64,000 nt of DNA from Paracoccus sediminilitoris. Its GTDB lineage: Bacteria > Pseudomonadota > Alphaproteobacteria > Rhodobacterales > Rhodobacteraceae. Below the pieces are notes generated by a model. It did not search any database. It worked only from the letters and a program-made list of their open reading frames with translations, and was not told the origin of the DNA. Location of the stretch: contig NZ_QJPK01000001.1 in the NCBI RefSeq assembly GCF_003259195.1, positions 62,001 to 126,000 on the forward strand. Direction: 5' to 3'. Shown here one piece after another: positions 1-8,936 of this stretch (positions are counted from its first letter, which is position 1; each line of letters opens with the position of its first letter). A program made the position numbers and the translations under genes.

Positions 1-1825
1 CCTGCATGGCCTGCACCAGCTTCAGGAAGGCCTTGGCCGTGGCGGCTGTGTCGCCCATCGCCGTATGACGATCGTGCGGCGGGATCGTGATGCCAAGCCG
101 TGCCGTCAGCGCGTCAAGGCTGTGATCCTCGGACTGACCCCAGACCATGGCCGACAGCAACACGGTATCCAGAACCCGATTGTCGAAATGCGCCCCCGTC
201 TGACGTGCCGCACGACGCAGGAAACCCATGTCGAAGGGCGCATTATGCGCAACCAGCACGTCATCGCCGCAGAAATGGCGGAATGCCGTCAGGGCCGCCG
301 TCAGGTCGGGGGCCTGGCCCACCATCGCGTCGGTGATCCCGTGAATGGTGGTCGATGATGGGGGAATGGGCCTGCCAGGATTGACCAGCGTCTCGAACCG
401 TTCGCCGGTCAGACGGCCGCGCGCCAGGCGCAGCCCCGCGATCTGGACGATGGCGTCGCTGTCCGAAAGCCCCGTCGTTTCCGTGTCGAAGACCACGCAG
501 CTCAGGTCCACCAACCGCCCCGAGGCCGCACCGCGCGACGCCAGCGCAAAATCATAGGTGACGCCGCTGTCCTGCGCGGTCTGGTCCAGGATGGTCAGCG
601 GCATGATCAGTCGCCCCTGCTCACCGGCAGGATCCGACCAGATGCCGGTGCCGTGGCGAGCCAGGATCTCGTGCCCGGTCAGATCCGGATGGCTGGGATC
701 GGGGGGGATGGCCAGCCATGCCTCCAGCATGTCCATGGCAAGTGGGTCGCCTGCCCACTGCAGGACAAGGCGCGCCTGCCCGTCATGGTCGGGATGCAGG
801 TCCAGCTGCGGCGTCAGCCCGCGGTCCAGCAACCGCGCATGCAGCATGGACAGCAGCGCGTTCATCTGCGCCGCATCTGCCTGAAACAGCGCGGGCGGCA
901 GGTTTTGGGCAAGGGGCAGCCCGGCGGCGATCTCGGTCAGGGTGGCGGTCGATCGGGGCGCATCGCTGGCAAGGATCTGCGACAGGGCGCGGGTGGTGCG
1001 GGCAAGTCCCTGCCCTTCGGACCGGATGGCCTGGGCCAAGGCAGGCGGGATCGGACCGTCCAGTGCGTCCAGCATCGGCACCAGCGTGGCTGCGTGACGG
1101 CGCAGCGCCTCCAGCGTGTCGCGCGGCGCGGGCCGGTCGACATGGCGGTCGCGCAGGATCAGCAGCAGGCCGTCGGGCATGCGGCGCAAGCGGCAGGACA
1201 GCCGCTGGCCCTGCGTCGTCAGGCAGGTCAAATCGGTCGCGGGCGCCCCGGCCCGCAGCCGCATCTGCGCCGCGTCCAGCGCGCCCGTCTGCAGGTGGCC
1301 GGCCAGCGGCCTGTCCAGCGCCAGCCCCGGCAGGAACCCCGCGGCGCTGGCATTGTAAAAGACCACCCGCCCGGCGGCATCGGTCATCACGGCACCGGCC
1401 CCGAAATCGGCCAGGATCGCCTCGAGGCTGGATTTTTCGGATTGCTGTTCGGCGGCGTGATCCGCGATGGCCTGCTGCAGGGCCTGATCGGCACTGGCGC
1501 GGGCCGCCGCCGCATCGCGCGCGGCAGGACCAAGATCACCCAGATGGCGCGCCGTCGCATCTGGAACCGTACCGGTGCGCAAGGCACCCGCCAGGCGTTC
1601 CAATGGGCGCGCCAGATGCAGATCGAACAGCAGCCACAGCCCCGTCACCGCCGCCGTGATGCCGAAACCCGCGATCATCGCCGCCTGGATCAAGGGATCG
1701 GGGTCGGTCGGGTCGCCTGCGCGGGCCAGCACCGCAAGCGCCAGCCCCGCGATGATCAGAAGGCACAGCGCCAGCCCCGCGAACAGCGCCAGAATGCGCA
1801 GCCGCAGTGACAGCGCGCGCATCAT
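1..1825 (-). CDS. Membrane PAS/degenerate histidine kinase fused to DnaQ-like 3'-5' exonuclease (3' end cut)
   Basis: About 608 codons are visible from the ATG at 1825; the stop lies beyond the left edge. Residues 1-70 hold two hydrophobic membrane segments. A PAS-like segment follows (about 130-230, with MTDAAGRVVFYN). Residues 235-400 resemble a worn histidine kinase core: I see no HE/HR-TPL phosphoacceptor motif and no clear ATP-binding N and G boxes. From about residue 440 comes a DEDDh exonuclease domain with FDTETTG (Exo I), HNAPFD (Exo II) and a later H-x4-D (Exo III), so it should be catalytically intact. The start overlaps the stop of the upstream receiver gene as ATGA, which implies translational coupling. 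The architecture and exonuclease are seen. A role in nucleotide signalling or RNA/DNA turnover linked to acetate growth is inference from the neighbours. Confidence 0.8.
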   Translation of the reverse strand, partial: MMRALSLRLRILALFAGLALCLLIIAGLALAVLARAGDPTDPDPLIQAAMIAGFGITAAVTGLWLLFDLHLARPLERLAGALRTGTVPDATARHLGDLGPAARDAAAARASADQALQQAIADHAAEQQSEKSSLEAILADFGAGAVMTDAAGRVVFYNASAAGFLPGLALDRPLAGHLQTGALDAAQMRLRAGAPATDLTCLTTQGQRLSCRLRRMPDGLLLILRDRHVDRPAPRDTLEALRRHAATLVPMLDALDGPIPPALAQAIRSEGQGLARTTRALSQILASDAPRSTATLTEIAAGLPLAQNLPPALFQADAAQMNALLSMLHARLLDRGLTPQLDLHPDHDGQARLVLQWAGDPLAMDMLEAWLAIPPDPSHPDLTGHEILARHGTGIWSDPAGEQGRLIMPLTILDQTAQDSGVTYDFALASRGAASGRLVDLSCVVFDTETTGLSDSDAIVQIAGLRLARGRLTGERFETLVNPGRPIPPSSTTIHGITDAMVGQAPDLTAALTAFRHFCGDDVLVAHNAPFDMGFLRRAARQTGAHFDNRVLDTVLLSAMVWGQSEDHSLDALTARLGITIPPHDRHTAMGDTAATAKAFLKLVQAMQ

Positions 1826-2187
1826 CGCGCCAGCAGCCGGGCGATCTCGCCGCGCAGCTCGGCCAGCTCGAACGGTTTGGCGATAAAACCGTCGGCCCCT
1901 AGGGCCAGCCCCTTGCGGCGTTCGACCACCGATCCCCGCGCGGTCATCATCAGGACGCGGACGCCCTGCAGGGCCGGATCGGCGCGAATCTCCTGCACGA
2001 TCTGGTATCCGGACACTTCGGGCAGCATCACGTCCAGCAAAACCAAGTCGGGGCGGCTGTCACGGATGCGGTCCAGCGCACCGCCGCCCGTCGCCAATCG
2101 CGCATGGCGGTGCCCGTCGCGCGTCAGCAGAAAATCCAGCGCGACGGCGATGTTATCCTCGTCCTCGATGACCAGGATGTCAGCCAT
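1822..2187 (-). CDS. Stand-alone response regulator receiver protein
   Basis: A 121-residue CheY-like protein with a single receiver domain. It has the acidic pocket near the N-terminus (VIEDED), the phosphoacceptor Asp in LVLLDVMLPE, the Thr of MMTARG and the conserved Lys in FIAKPFE. There is no output domain. The ATG at 2187 is chosen because the protein then begins directly with the first beta strand; an upstream in-frame extension is Arg-rich and looks non-coding. It overlaps the upstream membrane-protein gene by 8 bases and the downstream kinase-exonuclease gene by ATGA. Its partner kinase is unclear, because the neighbouring kinase-like protein lacks an obvious phosphorylatable His. 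Confidence 0.85.
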   Translation of the reverse strand: MADILVIEDEDNIAVALDFLLTRDGHRHARLATGGGALDRIRDSRPDLVLLDVMLPEVSGYQIVQEIRADPALQGVRVLMMTARGSVVERRKGLALGADGFIAKPFELAELRGEIARLLAR

Positions 2188-2692
2188 GGACAACGGCCCC
2201 CTGCCCCGAACAGACCGCCGCATAGGCCGTGTCGTCGGTCTGCGCAGGCGTCCAGTCACCACGCGCGGGACGGATGCGCTGGCCCTTGCAGTCGAAATCC
2301 TGCGGCACGATCACCGTCCGCCCGCGACGTTCCACCAGCATGATCTGGGCATGACGCGTGCCGTCATCCCCGTCGCTGACGGTCGCGGGATCAAGCACGG
2401 CAAAGCGCATCGCGACGGGCGCCAGATAGGTCCAGGGCGCCCAAGGCAGCTTCTCGCGCCCGACCAGCAGGACCTGTGCATCCTGCGGCAGCTGATCGAC
2501 CGCGCGGCCATACCAGCCGTAATCGTTCCAGACGGAATAGGCGACCATCGCCAGCCCGATCCCTGCCGGCAACAGCCACGGCGCGGGCGACAGCCCGAAC
2601 CGTCGCACCGCATGCATGCCGGCATAAAGCACCGCCGCCGCCCCGATGCCCACGACGATCACGCCCAAAAGGTCAGTTCCGATCCCGTTCAT
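2180..2692 (-). CDS. Small membrane protein of unknown function in the acetate-linked cluster
   Basis: 170 residues. Two hydrophobic segments lie at roughly residues 8-30 and 38-58, followed by a soluble C-terminal part of about 110 residues that is probably outside the membrane and contains two cysteines (FDCKG and AVCSG). I do not recognise a family. It lies between the DUF294 nucleotidyltransferase gene, whose stop overlaps its start as ATGA, and the receiver gene, which it overlaps by 8 bases. It is therefore almost certainly made with them from one mRNA. No enzymatic motif is visible. Confidence 0.75.
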   Translation of the reverse strand: MNGIGTDLLGVIVVGIGAAAVLYAGMHAVRRFGLSPAPWLLPAGIGLAMVAYSVWNDYGWYGRAVDQLPQDAQVLLVGREKLPWAPWTYLAPVAMRFAVLDPATVSDGDDGTRHAQIMLVERRGRTVIVPQDFDCKGQRIRPARGDWTPAQTDDTAYAAVCSGQGAVVHG

Positions 2693-4494
2693 CCCAGCAT
2701 TCCCTTTCCGTGTCCCGCCGCCGATTGCATCCAGCGTACCACCACGAAGGCATCGCGCAGATGGCTGCGTTCCAGATCCGGCAGATCCGCTGGCGACAGG
2801 TAATTGTCCGGCTTGCGACCGGCCTTGATCAGATGCGCCTGGTTTTGCAGGCGCGTCGTCTGGATCATGTCATAGGCGGCAATCAGGTCGCGCCCGCCGC
2901 TGCCCGAGATGACACCGCGCGCCTCGGCATCCTCCAGCCGGGCGCGGGTGTTCACCGACCCCAACCGGCCCTGCAGCGCATAGACGCGGGCCAGATCGGT
3001 GACCGGGACCACCCCGTTATGCTTCATGTCGATGTGATCGCGATGTTCGCCCGTCCGGATGGTGGCAAAGCGCCCGATCATTCCCAAGGGCGGACGGTGT
3101 TTCAGGGAATTGGCCACCATATGGGCGACGAAGATCGAATTCTGCGAGGCCTGTCCCAAGGTTTCAGCCTGCAACCCCTCCAGCAGGCGCGCATCGCCGC
3201 CGATGGCGCGCAGGTCGAACATGACCGAAGCCAGCATCTGCGCCTCGGGCGAGGGATGGCTGATCCAGTCGCGGAAATAGCCCTGCCAGACCTGCAAGGG
3301 CTGCCGCCAACGCGGATTCGTGGCCATCATGTCGCCGGGGCAATGGACATAGCCGCAGATGTTCAGCCCGTCGCAGACCTGGCGGGCCAGGTCGCGGAAC
3401 CAGGGATGGTTCGGATCGGCACCCCGGGCCAGGATCAGGCAATTGTCCTGATCGCTGACGCCGGTCTGTTCCTGGCGCCCTTGCGACCCGCAGGCGGCCC
3501 ATAAAAAGGGCGCAGGCGGTGGCCCAAGCCGCGCCTGCGCCAGATCCAGCAGGCGACGCGTCACGGCATCGGCGATGTCGGTGACCATCCGAGTGATCAC
3601 TTCGTGGCGCTGACCGACCTGAACCAGCTGGACAAGAAGATGCGGGATGCGCGCCGTGACCTTGGCCATCTGGTCCGCGCTTTCGGCGAGGGTGATTTCC
3701 CGGATCAACCCCGATGCCGAGATCGACTGCGCCCGGGTCAGGTCCGTCTGGCTGATCATGCCCACGAATTCCCCGTTCCGCACCACGGGCAGATGGCTGA
3801 CACGGCGTTCGACCATGATGTTCAGGACATCATGCCCCAGGGCGGTCGGCGCCAGCGTCACGGGGTCCGGCGTCATGATCGACGACACCGGCTGGCGCAT
3901 GTCCCGCCCTTCGGCCACGACGCGGTTGGACATGTCGCGGATGGTGACCAACCCGATCAGCCGGGCGCCTTGGGTGATGCCAAGGCTGCTGATGCGGGCG
4001 TCGCGCATCATGCGGGCGGCCTCGATGATGGGGGTGTCGGGTGGGCAGCTCTGGGGATTGGCCGACAGCAAATCCGCCACCCTCAGGGTCGCGACATCGC
4101 TGCCCCGCGCCCCGGATCGGTCGAAGAAGCGCGCCACGACGGGGTGGCGGGCGATCAGCGCGCGCAGCGGCTCGGCCGGCAGCATCAGCACCTGCGCGGT
4201 ATCGGTCGCATGGGCCGAGGTCACGGCCACGCCGTCGCGCAGCAGCCCGCGTTCCCCGAACGAGTTGCGCGGCCCCAGGCGGGATACGCTGTCGCCGTTG
4301 CGGTCCGTGACGGTGACGGTGCCTTCCTCGATCAGGTAAAGGCCGGGCAGACGTTCGCCAAGGCGATAGATCTGGTCGCCGGCCGGATATGTCCTGCGGC
4401 TGAAAAAGCTGGCGACACGCGTCAGCTCATCCCGTCCCAGGCTGTCATAGGGGTGAACGGTGGCGATGAAATCGACGATGCTTTGCGTCATCAC
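2689..4494 (-). CDS. cNMP-binding/CBS/DUF294 putative nucleotidyltransferase
   Basis: 601 residues. Domains in order: cyclic-nucleotide-binding fold (about 18-130), two CBS repeats (about 145-260), a DUF294 nucleotidyltransferase domain with the signature GSQGRQEQTGVSDQDN near residue 343, and a DUF294 C-terminal domain (about 450-590). Families with this layout resemble GlnD-type uridylyltransferases, and their substrate is unknown. The cNMP domain keeps FGE, but the Arg that normally grips the cyclic phosphate (PRAAT-type motif) is not evident in the aligned stretch VAVTSAHA. It starts 58 bases after the symporter gene and overlaps the next gene by ATGA. The association of DUF294, a DnaQ-like exonuclease and an SSS symporter is known from acetate-utilisation loci in other Proteobacteria. 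The biochemical job is not established. Confidence 0.85.
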   Translation of the reverse strand: MMTQSIVDFIATVHPYDSLGRDELTRVASFFSRRTYPAGDQIYRLGERLPGLYLIEEGTVTVTDRNGDSVSRLGPRNSFGERGLLRDGVAVTSAHATDTAQVLMLPAEPLRALIARHPVVARFFDRSGARGSDVATLRVADLLSANPQSCPPDTPIIEAARMMRDARISSLGITQGARLIGLVTIRDMSNRVVAEGRDMRQPVSSIMTPDPVTLAPTALGHDVLNIMVERRVSHLPVVRNGEFVGMISQTDLTRAQSISASGLIREITLAESADQMAKVTARIPHLLVQLVQVGQRHEVITRMVTDIADAVTRRLLDLAQARLGPPPAPFLWAACGSQGRQEQTGVSDQDNCLILARGADPNHPWFRDLARQVCDGLNICGYVHCPGDMMATNPRWRQPLQVWQGYFRDWISHPSPEAQMLASVMFDLRAIGGDARLLEGLQAETLGQASQNSIFVAHMVANSLKHRPPLGMIGRFATIRTGEHRDHIDMKHNGVVPVTDLARVYALQGRLGSVNTRARLEDAEARGVISGSGGRDLIAAYDMIQTTRLQNQAHLIKAGRKPDNYLSPADLPDLERSHLRDAFVVVRWMQSAAGHGKGMLG

Positions 4495-4552
4495 CTTGTG
4501 ACCTTTGCGGTTGGGCTGCCGCGCCCCCGTGACGGGGACGCGGCACTGTCGT

Positions 4553-6361
4553 TCAGTGCATAACCGCGCTGCCCGAGCCGCGCGGAACGCGGATCGATTC
4601 GACCAGTTCCTGCACTTCGACCGGGGGCTTTTCGGTGGCCTGCGACACCAGATAGGCGACCACGAAGTTGATCAGGGCGCCGATGGTGCCGAACGATGCA
4701 GGCGAAATGCCGAACAGCCAGTTCGCTGCCGTATCCTCCAGCATGTTGGTGCCGCTGATGAAGAACCAACCCTTGTAGGCAAAGATATAGAGCAGGGTCG
4801 AGATGATCCCCGCCAGCATCCCCGCAATCGCGCCTTCCTTGGTGACGGTCTTCGAGAAGATGCCCATCATCAGAACCGGGAAGATCGAGCTTGCGGCGAG
4901 GCCGAAGGCCAGCGCCACCGTCTGCGCCGCAAAGCCCGGCGGGTTCAGACCAAGAAGCGTCGCCACCAGAATGGACAGCGCCATCGAGATGCGGGCGGCC
5001 ATCAGTTCGCCCTTTTCACTGATGTTCGGACGCAATGTGCCTTTGATCAGATCGTGGCTGACGGCACCCGAGATCGCCAGCAGCAGGCCCGCAGCCGTGG
5101 ACAAGGCAGCGGCCAGACCGCCGGCGGCGACGATGGCGATCACCCAACCGGGAAGGTTGGCGATTTCGGGGTTGGCCAGCACCATGATGTCATTGTTCAC
5201 GGTGGTCAGCTCGTTCCCGGCCAAGCCTTGGGCGGTGGCCATTTCTGTCACGGGGCCGGTGGTGGCCGCGTCGTTATAGTACTGGATCAGGCCGTCGCCG
5301 TTCTTGTCTTCCCAGTTCAGCAGGCCGGTCACCTGCCAGTTGCGCATCCACGCCTTGTCGGCATCGTTCTGGATACTGTCCAGCGATACGGCCGGCTGGC
5401 TGTAGGTGTCGCCGGTCTGTGCGCCCGGCCACATGGTGGCGGTCAGGTTGAAGCGCGCCATCGACCCCACCGCCGGGGCGACGGTGTAGAGCAGCGCGAT
5501 GAAGACCAGCGCCCAGCCAGCCGATTTGCGCGCGTCCGACACCTTGGGAACGGTGAAGAAGCGGATGATGACGTGCGGCAGGCCCGCGGTGCCGATCATC
5601 AGCGCCATGGTGAACAGCACCATGTCGAGCGTCGAGTTGTGATGCGCCGTGTACTGGCGGAAGCCAAGGTCGGTCACCAGCATGTCCAGCTTGGCCAGGA
5701 AGGCCATGCCCGAAGCCTCGTGCGTGCCGAACAGGCCCAGCTGCGGCAGGAAGTTGCCCGTCAGCTGCAACGAGATGAAGACCGCCGGAATGGTATAGGC
5801 GATGATCAGCACGACATATTGGGCCACCTGCGTGTAGGTGATGCCCTTCATGCCGCCAAGGACGGCATAGCAGAAGACCAGCGCCGCGCCGATCCACAGA
5901 CCGGTCGAGTTCGACACCTCGAGATAGCGCGAGAAGGTGACGCCCACGCCGGTCATCTGGCCGATCACATAGGTGATCGAGACGATCAGCAGGCAGATCA
6001 CGCCGATGATGCGCGCGGTCGGCGAATAGAAGCGGTCACCGATGAATTCCGGCACGGTGAACTTGCCGAATTTCCGCAGGTAAGGTGCCAGCAGCAGGGC
6101 CAGCAGCACATAGCCGCCCGTCCACCCCATCAGGTAGGTCGAGTTGTCATAGCCGGTAAACGCAATCAGACCAGCCATCGAGATGAAGGACGCGGCCGAC
6201 ATCCAGTCGGCAGCCGTCGCCATGCCGTTCACCACCGGGCTGACGCCCCGGTTCGCGGCATAGAATTCGGCGGTGGATTTCGCACGGCAATAGATCGCGA
6301 TGCCGATATACAGCGCGAAAGAGGCACCGATGAAAAGCAGGTTAAGGGTAAACTGGCTCAT
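4553..6361 (-). CDS. Sodium:solute symporter, ActP/VC_2705-like (probable acetate uptake)
   Basis: 602 residues, about 13 membrane segments, SSS family of inner-membrane sodium-coupled transporters. Acetate or another short monocarboxylate is the likely substrate, because acs is co-oriented upstream and a DUF4212 partner is adjacent. The ATG at 6361 is preferred over an in-frame start 12 codons upstream: it has GAGGA seven bases before it and follows the DUF4212 stop by 10 bases. Between two central membrane segments is a soluble insert of about 90 residues that includes DKNGDG, an EF-hand-like loop. The N-terminus reads MSQFTLNLLFIGASFALYIG. The transporter family is certain; the exact substrate is inferred. 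Confidence 0.9.
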   Translation of the reverse strand: MSQFTLNLLFIGASFALYIGIAIYCRAKSTAEFYAANRGVSPVVNGMATAADWMSAASFISMAGLIAFTGYDNSTYLMGWTGGYVLLALLLAPYLRKFGKFTVPEFIGDRFYSPTARIIGVICLLIVSITYVIGQMTGVGVTFSRYLEVSNSTGLWIGAALVFCYAVLGGMKGITYTQVAQYVVLIIAYTIPAVFISLQLTGNFLPQLGLFGTHEASGMAFLAKLDMLVTDLGFRQYTAHHNSTLDMVLFTMALMIGTAGLPHVIIRFFTVPKVSDARKSAGWALVFIALLYTVAPAVGSMARFNLTATMWPGAQTGDTYSQPAVSLDSIQNDADKAWMRNWQVTGLLNWEDKNGDGLIQYYNDAATTGPVTEMATAQGLAGNELTTVNNDIMVLANPEIANLPGWVIAIVAAGGLAAALSTAAGLLLAISGAVSHDLIKGTLRPNISEKGELMAARISMALSILVATLLGLNPPGFAAQTVALAFGLAASSIFPVLMMGIFSKTVTKEGAIAGMLAGIISTLLYIFAYKGWFFISGTNMLEDTAANWLFGISPASFGTIGALINFVVAYLVSQATEKPPVEVQELVESIRVPRGSGSAVMH

Positions 6362-6371
6362 GTCCGCATCC

Positions 6372-6629
6372 TCACTCGTCCACGCCGTATTCGGCATCCA
6401 GCTTGTTCATGCGTGCGGCATAGAAAAAGATCAGCACGATGAAACACAGGATCGAACCCTGCTGCGCAAACCAGAAACCCAGATCCGTTCCTCCGATTGG
6501 AATGGATTGCAGCAGCGGCCGGAAGATGATCGCGGCACCGTATGACACCAGCGCCCAGACGGCGATACAGCCATAGATGATGCGAAGATTGGCCTGCCAA
6601 TAGGCATTCGAAGATTGTCTGTCACTCAT
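6372..6629 (-). CDS. DUF4212 small membrane subunit, partner of the SSS symporter
   Basis: 85 residues with two membrane segments (about 22-42 and 52-72) and a short charged tail that ends in YGVDE. DUF4212 proteins are almost always encoded directly upstream of VC_2705-type symporters and are thought to be small accessory subunits. Here the stop is 10 bases before the symporter start. The gene follows acs on the same strand after 123 bases. Confidence 0.88.
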   Translation of the reverse strand: MSDRQSSNAYWQANLRIIYGCIAVWALVSYGAAIIFRPLLQSIPIGGTDLGFWFAQQGSILCFIVLIFFYAARMNKLDAEYGVDE

Positions 6630-6720
6630 GTCCCTTAGGTCCTCCCTGTTCAGACATGTCGATCCGCCTTGGCCTTTTGAAGACGCCCTGTGCCTGGCGG
6701 GACAGCCGGGGCGGTGTTGC

Positions 6721-6744
6721 GGGGTGACGCCTGCGCGTCACCCC
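6721..6744 (-). terminator. GC-rich hairpin after acs, without a U tract
   Basis: A perfect 10-base-pair stem (GGGGTGACGC / GCGTCACCCC) with loop CTGC begins 9 bases after the acs stop codon. No run of T follows on the minus strand. It may be a processing or mRNA-stabilising hairpin, or a factor-dependent terminator, between acs and the DUF4212-symporter genes, rather than a standard intrinsic terminator. Confidence 0.5.
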
Positions 6745-6752
6745 TGCCGATC

Positions 6753-8708
6753 TCAGCCGCGATTCATGCGGTTTTCGATCAATTCGTCGACGACCTCGGG
6801 TTCGGCTAGGGTCGAGATGTCGCCCAAGGCCCCATAGTCGTTTTCCGCGATCTTGCGCAGGATGCGGCGCATGATCTTGCCAGACCGCGTCTTGGGCAGA
6901 CCGGGCGCCCACTGGATCAGGTCGGGCTTGGCGATGGGGCCGATCTCGGCGCGGACCCATCGCTCCAGATCGGCGCGCAATTCGTCCGATGGCTCGATCC
7001 CGTTCATCAGCGTGACATAGGCATAGATGCCTTGGCCCTTGACTTGGTGGGGGTAACCGACCACCGCGGCCTCGGCGACCTTTTCATGGGCGACAAGGGC
7101 GCTTTCGACCTCGGCGGTGCCCATGCGGTGGCCGCTGACATTGATGACGTCATCGACGCGACCGGTGATCCAGTAATAGCCGTCCTCATCCCGGCGGCAG
7201 CCGTCGCCGGTGAAGTAATAGCCGGGATATTGCTGGAAATAGGTTTCCATGAATCGCTGGTGATCGCCCCAGACGGTGCGCATCTGTCCGGGCCAGCTGT
7301 CGGCGATGCACAGTACCCCCTCGGCAGGGTTTCCGTCGATGCGTTCGGCGCTGGACGGGTCCAGGATCTCGGGCCGGATGCCGAAGAAAGGAACGGTCGC
7401 GGAGCCGGGCTTGGTTTCCGTCGCACCGGGCAGCGGCGTGATCAGGTGGCCGCCGGTTTCGGTCTGCCACCAGGTGTCGACGATGGGGCAACGGCCCTTG
7501 CCGACATGGTCGTTGTACCAGTTCCAGGCTTCGGGGTTGATGGGCTCGCCCACCGTCCCCAGGATGCGCAGGCTGGACAGGTCGTGGCCGTCGACGAATT
7601 CCGGGCCCTTGCCCATCAGCGCCCGGATCGCGGTCGGCGCGGTGTAAAACTGCGTCACCTTGTGCTTTTCGCAGACCTGCCAGAAGCGGCTGGCATCAGG
7701 CCAGGTCGGCACGCCCTCGAACATCAGCGTCGTCGCGCCGTTGGCCAGCGGACCATAGACGATATAGCTGTGCCCCGTGACCCAGCCCACATCGGCCGTG
7801 CACCAGAAGACATCGCCGTCGTGATAGTCGAAAGTGTATTGATGGGTCATCGCGGCATAGACCAGATAGCCGCCGGTCGTATGCACCACGCCCTTGGGCT
7901 TGCCGGTCGAGCCCGATGTATAAAGCACGAACAGCGGATCTTCGGCATTCATCGGGCGCGGCGGGCAGTCAGGGCCGACCTGCTGCATCTGTGCCTTGAC
8001 GTCCACGTCGCGGTCCTGGATCCAGGTCGTCTGGTCGCCCGTATGCTTGACCACAAGACAGCGCACCTTGTCCGAACAATGCAGCAATGCGGCGTCGGCA
8101 TTGGCCTTCAGGTTCGTGCGGCGACCGCCGCGCGGCGCGGTATCGGCGGTGATCACAACCTTGGCGCCGGAATCGTTGATCCGGTTGGCCAGCGCATCGG
8201 GCGAAAAGCCCGCAAAGACGATCGAATGGATCGCGCCGATGCGCGCGCAGGCCAACATGGCATAGGCGGCTTCGGGGATCATCGGCATATAGATCACGAC
8301 GCGGTCGCCCCGCATGATGCCCTGGCTCAGCAGGACGTTGGCAAAGCGGTTCACGCTGTCGGACAACTGCGCATAGGTGATGTGCTGCGCGGGGGTCTGC
8401 GGATCGTCGGGTTCAAAGATGATGGCGGTCTGATCGGCGCGTGTGGGCAGGTGACGATCCACGCAATTCACGCAGGCGTTCAAGACGCCGTCCTCGTACC
8501 ACTTGATGTCGACCTGCCCGAAGGTGAAATCGGTGTTCTTGACCTTGGCATAGGGCTTGATCCAGTCCAGCCGCTTGCCTTCACGACCCCAGAAGGCTTC
8601 GGAATCATCGATCGATTCGGCATAGAGACGCGCGTAATCGTCAGGTCCGACATGTGCGTTTTCCAAGCCCGCCGGAACCGCGTGTTTCTGAATGTTATCA
8701 GCGCTCAT
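6753..8708 (-). CDS. acs: Acetate-CoA ligase (acetyl-CoA synthetase)
   Basis: 651 residues, the usual length for AcsA. It makes acetyl-CoA from acetate, CoA and ATP through acetyl-AMP. Seen: the AMP-binding P-loop [11 protein letters not shown], the TWWQTETGG adenylation motif, and a C-terminal RSGKIMRR whose Lys (about residue 611) is the residue reversibly acetylated by Pat-type enzymes in this family. The ATG at 8708 is chosen because it follows GGAGGGG by a few bases; a 28-codon upstream extension lacks such a site. The co-oriented symporter and DUF4212 genes downstream supply acetate. An AT-rich region with inverted repeats lies upstream and may carry the control signals. Confidence 0.97.
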   Translation of the reverse strand: MSADNIQKHAVPAGLENAHVGPDDYARLYAESIDDSEAFWGREGKRLDWIKPYAKVKNTDFTFGQVDIKWYEDGVLNACVNCVDRHLPTRADQTAIIFEPDDPQTPAQHITYAQLSDSVNRFANVLLSQGIMRGDRVVIYMPMIPEAAYAMLACARIGAIHSIVFAGFSPDALANRINDSGAKVVITADTAPRGGRRTNLKANADAALLHCSDKVRCLVVKHTGDQTTWIQDRDVDVKAQMQQVGPDCPPRPMNAEDPLFVLYTSGSTGKPKGVVHTTGGYLVYAAMTHQYTFDYHDGDVFWCTADVGWVTGHSYIVYGPLANGATTLMFEGVPTWPDASRFWQVCEKHKVTQFYTAPTAIRALMGKGPEFVDGHDLSSLRILGTVGEPINPEAWNWYNDHVGKGRCPIVDTWWQTETGGHLITPLPGATETKPGSATVPFFGIRPEILDPSSAERIDGNPAEGVLCIADSWPGQMRTVWGDHQRFMETYFQQYPGYYFTGDGCRRDEDGYYWITGRVDDVINVSGHRMGTAEVESALVAHEKVAEAAVVGYPHQVKGQGIYAYVTLMNGIEPSDELRADLERWVRAEIGPIAKPDLIQWAPGLPKTRSGKIMRRILRKIAENDYGALGDISTLAEPEVVDELIENRMNRG

Positions 8709-8843
8709 GACATCCCCTCCTCTCGGCCATGTCATGACAGGTTGCGCATCCTTCCCCTGATGCCCTGCCATGTTTCCAAGAATGTTAATCATGAAACGTC
8801 AGAAAAGTTAACTCTTTTTTTTCAAACGATTTTTTTGTTAATG

Positions 8844-8875
8844 TTTTCACAACTGGGGATATCAATTTGTGAAAA
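8844..8875. promoter_or_regulatory. Inverted repeat in the AT-rich region upstream of acs
   Basis: TTTTCACAA (8844-8852) and TTGTGAAAA (8867-8875) form a perfect 9-base inverted repeat with 14 bases between them. A second, overlapping 13-base palindrome, GTGAAAAATTCAC, covers 8869-8881. The stretch from about 8790 to 8880 is far more AT-rich than its surroundings. It lies between the acs start and the terminator of the beta-helix gene, so it is a good place for the acs promoter and an operator. The binding protein is unknown. Confidence 0.45.
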
Positions 8876-8882
8876 ATTCACC

Positions 8883-8912
8883 AAAAGGGCGCCGGTCTTG
8901 CGACCGACGCCC
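8883..8912 (-). terminator. Intrinsic terminator of the beta-helix gene
   Basis: An 11-base stem (GGGCGTCGGTC with GACCGGCGCCC, one G-U pair) and a GCAA loop are followed by TTTT on the minus strand. It begins about 25 bases after the stop of the beta-helix gene. Confidence 0.8.
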
Positions 8913-8936
8913 CCATATTCCCTGATCCCTGTCGCC

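Noticed and set aside
4505-6442. A 645-codon open frame opposite the symporter gene
   Set aside because: His/Arg/Gln-rich product typical of the antisense of a membrane protein in GC-rich DNA.
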